From positions 114,489 to 178,488 of the forward strand of contig JABSQT010000004.1 of assembly GCA_013215715.1 (NCBI GenBank): DNA of 64,000 nucleotides, given 5' to 3'. The DNA comes from Mycoplasmatales bacterium. Lineage in GTDB: Bacteria > Bacillota_I > Bacilli_A > Mycoplasmatales > Metamycoplasmataceae. Numbering within the stretch: the first letter of the stretch is position 1; each line of letters begins with the position of its first letter. Made by a program: the position numbers and the translations under genes. Shown in pieces: positions 54,107 through 64,000 of the stretch. The notes beneath the pieces are model-generated. The model did no database searches. It was not told the origin of the DNA and saw only the letters and a program-made list of their open reading frames with translations.

Positions 54107-56683
54107 TATAGGTTTAAATAATTCGAGTACATCCATAGCGTGATGAGTTGTGTATTTAAAGTTAGATTTAACTTTATTCCAATCTTGAATAGTTTGTGCA
54201 TTATTCAAGGCAATAACAAGATGTTTAAAGAATGTTGAAGCATATTTTATATGATATTGTGCTTCTGCATTACTTCTTTCGATTGGACTTAAATGATCCG
54301 CAATAAATTTTGCAAATATTTTTAATTCTGCTTTTTTAGAAGAAAAATCTTTGGAATTATATTTTTTAGCTAATACACCTATTTTAGCTGCTTCAGCTTT
54401 CAATTCAGCAAATGTATATTTCTTTATTACATTTTTTGAAGCTAATGATGCTTCTCTAAATCTAGTATCTTTACCAACTTTAAATAACATTGCAATTTGA
54501 TCTTTTCAATATTTATATGTATAATCTGCTTTTGCTAATTCATCCAATGAAGTCAATCCTATATGTTTACTATTTTTTAAGGCTTTGTTATATATAAAAT
54601 TATATATCTTCTCACCAAGCCCATGATAACTTCCAAAATATTTAACAAAGTCACTTTTTTTAAGAGTATTAATATCTATTTTTTCCTTAAATTTTTTATC
54701 AGATATAAGTGTACCCGTATAATCTACGTTATAGCCTAAGGATTTTGCTGAATAACTACCAATAGCTTTTGATAAATCTTTAAAATCATGAATACCGCCA
54801 TTTCTAGTTCTATAGGCAATAATTGCATATACATGATAAGGAGACAACTTGTACGTTGGTCCAACTAAATTATCAATCATTAATTTTGCAGAAGCATGAT
54901 TTAAATCTAGTGGATTTTCAATTTTTATAGCTTTGCTTCCAAAATTCATTAAATTAGATTCTGCAAATGAAATTGGATATTTACCAGGAATTTTTTTCGG
55001 ATCATCTATATTTAAACCTTTAGATCTCATAATCATTATTCTTTCAACAGTTGAGCGTGAAATAACACCTTCAGTTGCTTTTTTCATCAACTCCTTATAA
55101 GATAGGGTATTAATATTTATTTTTTCTATAGTAATTTCATGACCTAAACCGTCTTTATAATCATTAACATTTCTAATCATTTCTTTATTTGTATTATTGT
55201 TTCGAGAACTATAAATTATTTTAATTTGATATTTATTTGATATATCACTAACTCTATCAAATAGCACCCCACCTTTTACATGGTAATCAAGCACCTTACC
55301 AAGAGAATCTTTATCTTTAATACCATTATTGATAACTCTATGATAAAGAACCTTCATAGCTTCAGTTTCACTAAAACCAAAACGAGTTATAAGATCGTAA
55401 TATGAAGTGTTATTAATATCAACTGTGGTTTTATGAATATTTTTAATGACTTTTGCTGATGAATGACCTTTTTCTGATTTAGTAGCATCAATTGAAGTAT
55501 AAATCATTGTATGATCTGATATCCTAGTTAAATCACCCAATTTATAAAGTTTAAATATTTGTTTATTTGTTTGGGTTCATGCATTATTCATTTCAAATCT
55601 TTTACCCTTACCAGTAATCATTGAAGAGTTTGTAAAAATTTTGTCATAAGGATTTGAATAAAGTTTGTCACTTGTCTTTGCAAATGGTGATATTGATGTT
55701 TTGGAATTTGGTGATGAAGGATCAAATAAACTTTTATAGCCATTGTCTAATAATTCTTTAAATGGAGAAATGCCATTTTTAATTAAAGGTATATTTGTAT
55801 CACCCATAAAAACCATATCTTCATCTTTGCCATTTATACTTTGAAAGTAATCCATAACTTCTTTAGTGTGTTCGGCTTCAAATAATTCCTGTGTACCTAA
55901 AGTAGTTTGATATTTATTTTCTTTTGATGAAATAGCACCTTCAAAAGTTTTTTTACCAACACCTGAAGAAGCATTTTTTGCAATGGCATGACCGACATGT
56001 GCTTTACCTGCTTTCGGAGAATCAAAGTGCGCAATTACAGCAGTAAAATCCTTTCCATTTGCAGTTTCAAACTGTGCACCAAATGGAGGTCTTGTATAAG
56101 CAGATTTTTTATTATCAGCTTCTTTCATATTATTTAGATATTGATTTTCTTTATAAGGGTTCTCATATAGTTTACCAATGCTTTTTGAACCTTGAAACTC
56201 TTTAGGGTTCATTGCTTTTGAATTATATAAGAATCCATAATATTCTCATGTTCCTACACCACCCATTGGAATTATTTTAGAACCTTCTTTTCCATCTTTA
56301 GCTAATTTAGAAGCAACCACTCTTCAAACATTTGATTGAGTAATTCTATTTAATTCTCTCGCTAAATCATGAAGTGCTGAAACTTTATCAACCTCTTCCG
56401 CTCCAAGTAATGAAATTTGTTGATTTGCAATGATTTGAGCCATCGCTTGAATTCTATTGTGATCACCAATAAAATTTTTTAAGTTTCAGTTTGCGATTCT
56501 GATATCCTTAAAATTTACATTCATAGGCGCTACTGGTTCAAAACCTTTAACAGGATACATATGTTGATTTGCTGGGGCAGTATTAATATCTTCTTTTTGA
56601 TTAAGTATTACAAAAGCAGTTACTCCACTAGCAACAACCCCAACTCCCAAAGTTATACCTATCCCTTTTCAAATCATTTTCAT
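54101..56683 (-). CDS. mnuA: Membrane-anchored DNase I-like (MnuA-type) nuclease with four HhH repeats
   Basis: An 860-residue surface nuclease. A single N-terminal hydrophobic anchor (about residues 6-28, no lipobox Cys) precedes an endonuclease/exonuclease/phosphatase domain (about 50-395): IANWNLKNF, LLGAEEVD (metal Glu), FGAQFETANGKDFTAVIAHF, FMGDTN (Asp, Asn) and RISDHTMIY (terminal Asp-His). All key residues are visible. Residues about 420-725 hold four tandem ComEA-like helix-hairpin-helix units (DINNTSYYDL, ININTLSYKEL, PLDLNHASAKL, KIDINTLKKSDF), expected to bind DNA. A helical tail follows. Mycoplasma MnuA proteins degrade host DNA for nucleotide supply; the HhH array is the unusual part. 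The gene name is by analogy. Confidence 0.85.
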
Positions 56684-56689
56684 AAGAAA

Positions 56690-56695
56690 ATTATA
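56690..56695 (-). promoter_or_regulatory. TATAAT of the nuclease gene, leaderless arrangement
   Basis: TATAAT, 6 nt, ATG. It allows expression separate from the ABC genes upstream. Confidence 0.6.
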
Positions 56696-56721
56696 AACCA
56701 AAATATAAATATTATAAATAT

Positions 56722-56747
56722 TTATATAAAAAAAGCCATTGGCTTTT
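56722..56747 (-). terminator. Intrinsic terminator of the ABC operon
   Basis: AAAAAGCCA/GGCTTTTT stem with 2-nt loop and T-run, directly after the permease stop. Confidence 0.75.
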
Positions 56748-57689
56748 TTATCCCTTTATTGCTGATCCTTGTCTGGAAATAGCTTTCATAATTCTACCTC
56801 TAAATACAAAGTACACTAGCAACATAGGTAAGATGGCTAATGTCGTTCCCGCCATTCTAATTGGAATTAATAGTTGACCATTTGCATCTTTACCAGTTGT
56901 GAACACTCATGTTGGAATAGTTTGAATATCTTTTCCTTGTAATAATAATGCTGGTCACATATATGAGTTTCAAGAAGCAAAAGCAGTTAAAATGATAACT
57001 GTTAAAGTTGTAGGTTTAATCATTGGTAAAGCCACTCTGAAGAAATACCCAAGATTTCCAGCTCCATCAATCATTGCGGCTTCTTTTGTACGATCCGGAA
57101 TTGCTTCAAAAGCATTTTTAAACATCACTGCTGAAAATACAGATGCAACAAATGGAATAAATAGTCCAAGTAAAATATTTGCCCCATAATATCAACCCAA
57201 TCTAACAATCATTTGGTATTGTCCTGATAATAACGCAACCTCTGGAAGCATCATTAATGATAAGAAAAATCCTCAAATTATTTTTTTACCTTTATATTTT
57301 TTAATTGAAAAAGCATAGCCCAGTAAAACAGTAATAACTAGTTTAACCATTATAGTTATTGAAGCGATTAAAAATGAATATAATATTGCCATTCAATAGC
57401 CATCTGCAAAAGCATCAACAAAGTTACCTCATTGTGGTTTCGCAGGCTTTAAATGTGTTGTAACTGCATCTGTAGCTTCTGCATTTGTCATTAATGAAGT
57501 TGCAATCATATAGTAAAATGGAAACAGTATTAAAGCACCAAAGAATACTAAAGCAAAAGTTTTCATCAAGTTAGAAATAATAATTCAAACAATTGATTGA
57601 GTTCTAACTTGTGAACCAACTTTTTCAGCATTCTTTTTAACTTTTGCGGTTCTTAATTTTTGTTGAGTTTTTAATTTTATTTTCAACAT
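56748..57689 (-). CDS. ABC transporter permease (MalG/UgpE-type)
   Basis: A 313-residue permease with six helices and the EAA coupling loop EAAMIDGAGNLGYFFRVALP near residue 213. A basic cytoplasmic N-terminus (about 1-35) precedes the first helix. The family imports carbohydrates or glycerol phosphates, but here the operon also encodes a nuclease-containing binding protein, so nucleotide or oligonucleotide fragments are possible substrates. GGGAG precedes ATG; the first 53 nt overlap the previous permease gene. The M. genitalium counterpart in order would be MG189. Confidence 0.88.
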
Positions 57690-58650
57690 ATTTCTCCCTT
57701 ATATTTGTTATAGCTTTTACAACCATAGATACTCCTCCACGTATAGATGCAGAGAATATTATTGATATTATAAGCAGTGTTACAGAAGCAGCCCCAGCAA
57801 GCATATAATTATGTGAAACTTGAATCTTAGCATAGATATAAATAAGGAGTGTAGATCCTTTATTATCTAACGCTGCTTGTGCATCATTTTTGAATAATGC
57901 TAGAGGAAATACCTTAATAGCACCAATAATTCCCATAGTAAGTAGAAATGTTGTTGTTTTGGAAATAGATGGTAATGTAATTGAGAAGAATTGTTTTATT
58001 GGTGAAGCTCCATCAATTGAAGCTGCTTTATATAATTTCTTATCAACACTTAACATTGCTGATGTGAATATTAATACATTGAATGCAATACCTCTTCAAA
58101 CTCCATAAATCAACATTGCTCCAAGGGCTGAATGACCATTAGGATCTGTTAGCCAAGGAACTCTATGCCCAGTTATCTTATTAAGCAATCCAGTATCTGC
58201 ATCAAATAAGTATGCAAACGCTAAACCAATAGCAATTGCTGAAGTTACATAAGGTAAGAAGAACAATGTTTGTCAAAAACCTCTTAATCTTTTTCTAATA
58301 ACATTCGAAACTGCGGCAGAAATTACCAATGAAAGAATCATAATAATAGGAATTGATATTAAAGCATACATCAATGAATTATAAAGTGCATCATGAAATG
58401 CAGGATCTCTCATCATAAACTTAAATTGGTCAAGACTTGCAACCCTTTCTAAAGGTTTATGTTTATCAGCAGGTGCTTGAAAAGCATCTGTTGCTGCAGC
58501 AAGAAATGGAATGACTGTAAATAAAATAACTATAAGTAATGCAGGCATCATTAATAAAAGCGGTTTTCATCACGGAGTTTTTTTATTAACCGTAGCTAAA
58601 TCTATAGGTTTTTCCATCGCCTTTTCTTTTAATTTATTTTTAAAGAACAT
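57637..58650 (-). CDS. ABC transporter permease (MalF/UgpA-type)
   Basis: A 337-residue permease partner. Six helices, with the EAA loop KAASIDGASPIKQFFSITLP near residue 210. The N-terminus is charged (about 1-22) before the first helix; a basic C-terminal tail (VENKIKNSTKIKNRKS) overlaps the next gene. The ATG overlaps the ATPase stop as TAATG. Together with the other permease it would form the membrane channel. Counterpart in order to M. genitalium MG188. Confidence 0.88.
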
Positions 58651-60422
58651 TAGATAATACCCACTCTTTCACCGTCTTTTTTATTAAAAATATAAGTTTT
58701 GTTCTTAGGGAAATTAAAACAAACTTTTTCTCCAACTTTATACACATCTTTTTTAGATAAGAACATTTTGAATACATCTTCTTCATTGTATTGAATTGTT
58801 GCAAGTGTTTCTCTACCTAAATAATCAACGTGTGTAATTTCTCCAATAAAACCATTAATTTCAGATTCAATTAAGTGTTCTGCTCTAGCTCCAAAATGAA
58901 CTTCAGTATTTTTAATAGATTTAAGTTTTCCAAGAGTTTTATTATCAAACTCAACTTCTCCATTTTTATTAACATTTGCTTTAAATATCTTCATCTCTGG
59001 CATACCCAAAAATTTAGCAACAAACTCATTTTTTGGCTTATCATATAATTCCATAGGAGATCCTAATTGTTGTAAGTTACCTACATCCATTAAAATTACT
59101 TTATCAGAAATAGCCATCGCTTCTTCTTGATCATGAGTAACAAAAATAGTTGTTATATTCAATTCTTGTTGAATTTTCTTTATTCATTCTCTTGTTGAAA
59201 TTCTTAATTTAGCATCAAGATTTGATAAAGGTTCATCCATAAGTAAAACTTTTGGTTTTCTTACAATTGCCCTTGCAATAGCAACACGTTGTTGTTGCCC
59301 ACCTGAAAGTTTGGTTGGTTTCTTTTTAAGATTTTTAATAATATCAACTTTTTCAGCAACTGCCATAACTTCTTTAAATATAGCTTCCCTAATTGAAATA
59401 ATAGTTTTTTTATTTTCTTCTATTTCTAATCTATCCTTTTCAGTTAATTTAGTTTCATCACTATATTTTTCAAACATTTCTTTTTTAAAACTTTCAAAAT
59501 CTTCAAGAGAAACTTTTGGAAGAGTTTTAATATTTTCTTTTGCTAAAACCAAATCACTTAGTTTTGGATTATTTTTAATATTCTCTTGTTCTATTTTGAT
59601 TTCTGCTTTTAGTTCTTGTTTTTGTTTTTTTGAAATATCTTTAATAGCTATTTCTGCTTTTTTATGCTCAACTTCAAGTTCTTTTACAGAAGTTTTGTAT
59701 TCTATTTTTGTAATCTTTTTATATTTTTTTGCATCACTCAATTTAGCAAGTTTTGATAGTGTCTCTTTAGCAAGTTTTGAAATCAATGCATCAGTTTTAG
59801 GATTTATAAAATCAAGTTCAGTTTTTAATTCTCTAAGTTTCGCATATATTTCTCTTTCTGTTGTGTCATAAAAACTTCTTGTTTCTCTAACAACATCATA
59901 ATAATCAAAAAATTTACCTTCATAAGTTTCCAATTCTTTTTTTGTAGCTCCATTAGCTTTGAATAAAACCATATCATTTTTTAATCTTGAGATTTTATTT
60001 TTCTTTTTAACTCCATTTTTTCAATCTTTATCATTTTCTAAAGGAAAAGCGATATTTTTGAAAACTGTCATATGTGGATATAAAGCGTAGTTTTGAAAAA
60101 CCAACCCTAAATTTCTTTCTTTTGGAGATAACTTAGTAACATCCTTACCATTAAAAAGAATTTGGCCTGATGTTGGTGTTAATAAACCTGCAATAGCATT
60201 AAGTGTTGTGGTTTTACCACACCCCGAAGGTCCAAGAAGAGTGATTAATTCACCTTGTGGAATTGATCATGAAACATTATTAACTGCGATAGATTCACCA
60301 AAATCAATTACAAGATTTTTAATTTCTATAGCTGGTATAGTTTTCTTCTCTTCATAATGTTTCTTAGCAAATTGTACGACTTCTTTTTTCACTTTAATTT
60401 GTGTTGTTTTTGATGTTGCCAT
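58650..60422 (-). CDS. ABC ATPase (UgpC/MsmK-type) with large coiled-coil insertion
   Basis: A 590-residue MalK-like ATPase, against about 370 for the family. Walker A is [14 protein letters not shown] near residue 72 and the Q-loop [13 protein letters not shown] near 118. A Lys/Glu-rich helical insertion of about 210 residues (about 135-345) then precedes the signature LSGGQQQR at 372-379, Walker [12 protein letters not shown] and the H-loop [10 protein letters not shown] regulatory domain (about 460-590) follows. A similar long insertion is known in mollicute MG187-type ATPases. Both gene ends overlap neighbours as TAATG. Confidence 0.9.
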
Positions 60423-63223
60423 TATCTAATCCTTTCGCTGGGGTCTCTATAAAGAGCTCTATTATCTCTTCTTGTTTGAATATATTGATAAATATCTGTT
60501 GGTAGTCCAACTGGTTTATTTGGACCATATTTAATAAGAGGTGCAAAATCTGTTGCGCCATGAATTACCAATGTATTCTTAAGATGTTCTTGTAAAGTTT
60601 TTCCATTTACAGGATTAAATAAACCTAATCTATTGTCCAATGCATAGTTAAATGCATCCGCAATTGCTAATCCATTATGATAAAGGATTGATGTTTCATC
60701 TAATACTGCTGCTGGATTTGATAAGAAAGGTAATGTCAATCCTTTTTTAAGGATTTCTACCGATCAATTTTTAGATACATTTGGGCCATAGAATATTGAG
60801 CCAACAACACGATTGTATGATTTTCTACCGTCTGTTGCAATTCTTATTTTTGTACCACTAGGCATTTGTTGTCTTGCAAATTGTCCTGCTTTTAATCCTC
60901 AATATCCTTCTTTTTTAGCTTCATCTGTAATTAATTTAATTTCTTTCCCTTTTGCAACCTCAATCATTACATTTCTTAAGTTGTATGTTGAGTCTGGATG
61001 ATTAGCATCTTTTTCAATAGGATCGTATGCATTCCCATCATCATTTGTTTGAATATCTACATATATATTTTTTCAATATGTATATTTTGAATTTTTGTCC
61101 ATTGAAAGCTCATTATAATGACCATGAGAATAAACTGCTAATGGTTTTTTCTGTGTTTTATATTTATTAATTAATTTTTCCATTTGAGCATCTGTAAAAC
61201 CAACCATCTTGCCTTCTGCATCTTTATATTTTAATTCACCCATTTTAACATGAGCCTCAGGGGTATCTATACCTTGAATACGAATACTTAATTGATCACC
61301 TGATTTAATGGATTTAACTGCATCTGCCCCAGATGTACCAGTTACAACAACCTTTGGAGTATCACCATCTATTCAATTAATAATTTTTGCATCAACATAT
61401 GAGAATTTCTCTCAATTAATATCTGAGAAATTTCTATTCATCATATTTGGATAATGGAATTTTTTTGAGAGTGTTCCATCGTCAGGAATTATTTGGTCAA
61501 TAATAGCTTGCCTATGGATATTACCCCATAAAGTTTGTTCACTATATGAACTTGCACCATTATTTTTTGAATTATTTGAAGCAAGAATATTTGAATCTAT
61601 TACTTTTCTAATTGAACCCGACATATTGTCGACTGGTAAATCAACTATACCTGCAGTTTGTGGGTGTTGTTTAACTGCTTCCATTTCTCTATTGATAGCA
61701 TCAAAAGATGCTTTTACACCAAGTAATGTCCCTGGTAATTTATCATAATTAATGCCACTAACTTTTTTTCCAATTGTGGAATTTATATCAAAAGCCCCTT
61801 TAAGTGGAACTATGTATGATGATTTTTGTGCAAAGAAATCTGAAGGCATCATTTTCTCATTGCTATGTTCATCTTGCATTTTTGATTGAGCATCTTTTGC
61901 TGTATAGAACCATTTTAAAAATGTCTTGGCACCTTCGTCTTCTCTTTTATTAGTATGTATTGAATTAAATGATGGACCTTGTGCTACAGTTGCACTAACA
62001 TTATTTAAATCAATAATTTTACCGTTAAGATCATAAGGTGCGGGTGAGGTGAAGTTTTGCAACTTATTAATTGGTGAAAGAAACATTGTTTCATCCTTAC
62101 CTAGTTCTGAGTTTGAAGGTCTTTTTGAATAAGCTTTATCTAAACCTGCTGAGGATGAAATTGAAATAGCCATTTTATGTTTTTGAAGTCTAGTTGAACC
62201 GTAAGCTCCACCACCACCAATTCAAATAGCATTTGAATCGATTGCATTTTTAATATATGAATAAGAATCTTTAAATATTTTTGTTTGTTTTTTACCTTTT
62301 TTTAGAAAATTGAAATCAACATAACCAGTTTTTTTATTCTTAGTAAATAAGAAGTCATCATCTTGGTTTTGAGTTAGAAGAGTTGATAATTCATATATTG
62401 TATTTGATGGAGAGTCTAAACCTAACAGATTTGGTTTTTGAGGTGCTTCAAAGAATTTTTGTGCTCCTGTTACAAATTCAAAAAGACCTTTATAAGATGT
62501 AAAAATATCATCATTTATTTCAATAATGTGAGCCTTATTCTTCATATTTACTTTAACTCCGCCTCATTGTGATTTAATTGCAGATTCATCATTTAAAGGG
62601 GTGTTCATTATTTTTTCAACAGTTGAACCTGGAGTTTGTTTTATAATTGCACCATTATCTTTTAATTGTTGGAAAATATATTTCATTAATGGTTTATCAA
62701 TAATTAAAGCTTCTGTAGATTTAGAAAGAGGTGCAGAAAATAATTTCCCTGGTTTAATTCCGGCTATTTTGTCATTAACCTTAACAAATTGGTCAACAAA
62801 CCACTCTCTTTTAACAACATCTCCCATATCGAAAGCCATTTTATAAGGCACTATTTGACCTACCGCTGACGGATAATCAATGTAAAGATTTGGTAATGTC
62901 CTAGTATCATGTGATTGAATTTTAGTGATTGCTTGTGAAGGAATTGTTCCATAACCACCCTCAACATGTTCCACAACAACAGGAATATAACCTGATATAT
63001 TTTTTTGTGTTTCATTATACTTAGCTACTGTTTCTTCTAAAGCATCTATTGCTGATCCACTGGCTGATCAAGTTGTTTGGATTACTATTTTATTATCATC
63101 TATTGAATCATATGCTCCATTAGAACCTAATAACGAAGAACATGCTGCCAATAATGTAACAGGTGCCACTATTGAACCCAAAGCTGCAAAACTTGCTACT
63201 ATTTTTTTAAATTTACTTTTCAT
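60422..63223 (-). CDS. Lipoprotein fusing a solute-binding domain to a staphylococcal-nuclease (TNase) domain
   Basis: A 933-residue surface lipoprotein (lipobox TLLAAC, Cys near residue 27). Residues about 40-600 look like a large family-1 solute-binding protein (VIQTTWSASGSAIDAL, YNETQKN, LPNLYIDYPSAVGQI). Residues about 610-830 form an SNase domain: WIDGDT (Asp621), RIQGIDTPEAH (Arg648, Asp653, Glu656) and SYNRVVGSIFY (Arg805), which match staphylococcal nuclease Asp21, Arg35, Asp40, Glu43 and Arg87. A tail of about 100 residues follows. In M. genitalium, as I recall, MG185 (lipoprotein) and MG186 (SNase) are separate genes before the ABC genes; here they appear fused. Stop overlaps the ATPase start as TAATG. 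Confidence 0.85.
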
Positions 63224-63695
63224 ATATTCAATTATAGTTATTAATAACTATTTTTTAGAAAATAAAAGCAATAGCATATGTTATTTAAAAATAACATTAA
63301 AAAAGTCAATTATTCCACATTTTTTTGAAAATTCAAATACTTTAAAAAAGGTTGTAATTTTAAACCATTTTACAATTAAAAATGCTTAAAATAAATATAA
63401 TACTAAAACACACTCTTTTAATATTAAGTTTCTGTTTATTATATGCATATGAATCAATAATATAAAACTTTAATCAAAATATAATATTTTATTATTTTAT
63501 AATTAAAAGCTTTTTAAGAACTTTTTCTTAAAAATCTATGTAATTACCCTTTTCTTGCTTAAATACCCTTAAAAAGGCTAAAAAAAGGACCTTTACAGGT
63601 CTTTTGTTTCTAGTTCTTTCAAAACTGAATAGCAGATTCTTCATTGGTTTGTCTGTGACGTACCGTTTCAATAGATAACCTAAGATTTAGATCAC
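63224..63695. other. Spacer between the SBP-nuclease gene and 23S rRNA
   Basis: About 470 bp of very AT-rich sequence without a gene. It holds a TATAAT at 63231-63236, 7 nt before the lipoprotein ATG, an AATAACAT-type hairpin near 63279-63297 and the 23S terminator. The part nearest the 23S gene (about 63612-63690) resembles mycoplasma rRNA flanking sequence used in processing. No 5S gene lies here. Confidence 0.7.
63580..63606 (-). terminator. Terminator of the rRNA transcript
   Basis: GACCT/AGGTC stem, GTAA loop and seven T on the minus strand, about 90 nt after the 23S 3' end. Confidence 0.65.
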
Positions 63696-63696
63696 T

Positions 63697-64000
<304 letters not shown>

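Noticed and set aside
59311..59871. A 186-residue hydrophobic + strand frame
   Set aside because: It mirrors the Lys/Glu-rich insertion of the ABC ATPase; such repeats give Phe/Ser-rich antisense frames.

Overview
This window is AT-rich Mollicutes (mycoplasma) DNA. UGA must be read as Trp: most long genes are broken into pieces under the standard code and become full-length, family-consistent proteins once TGA is translated. RF1 (prfA) is present, there is no RF2, and many membrane, lipoprotein and salvage genes fit a wall-less parasite. I cannot name the species. Coordinates given here are for genes rebuilt with TGA=Trp.

Layout. 1-9.3 kb (minus strand): secA (cut by the window edge), tig, a DUF3196-like gene, tRNA-Arg, a YfcE-type phosphodiesterase, thioredoxin, ftsK and a catalytically degenerate RNase J paralogue. 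9.5-12 kb: cytosine deaminase and permease (codA, codB) behind a structured leader. 12.1 kb: a stand-alone 5S rRNA with its own promoter. 12.3-22.6 kb: rpiB, tsaC, prmC, a MarR-like regulator, mutM, a hydrolase, tsaD, an M42 peptidase, a HAD phosphatase, a YwaF-like membrane protein, prfA and three tRNAs. 22.7-32 kb: a Bmp/Nup-type nucleoside ABC importer divergent from deoD-pdp-deoC, then DHFR and a PQ-loop protein.

32-41.5 kb: a B12-dependent (class II) ribonucleotide reductase, nrdJ, next to an operon of an ABC-2 permease, a lipoprotein and an ECF S-component-like protein. A leader RNA resembling a cobalamin riboswitch core, followed by an intrinsic terminator, precedes that operon. Upstream lie a paralogous ABC-2 permease and its ATPase. 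41.6-52 kb: serS, mscL with a Lys-rich tail, gyrA, a membrane protein, gyrB, rsuA, a MATE exporter, dCMP deaminase and two tRNAs. 52-54 kb: two membrane proteins of unknown role.

54-63 kb: a nucleic-acid-processing ABC locus. It runs from a lipoprotein that joins a solute-binding domain to a staphylococcal-nuclease domain, through an ATPase with a large insertion and two permeases, to a membrane-anchored DNase I-like nuclease carrying four ComEA-like helix-hairpin-helix repeats. The 3' end of a 23S rRNA closes the window, about 50 kb from the 5S gene.

Common theme: scavenging of nucleic acids, nucleosides and bases (two nucleases, two importers, codBA, deoD/pdp/deoC, dCMP deaminase, nrdJ). 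At least eleven genes have a -10 box exactly 6 nt before ATG with no ribosome binding site, which suggests widespread leaderless mRNAs; other genes use strong GGAGG sites or TAATG stop-start overlaps.
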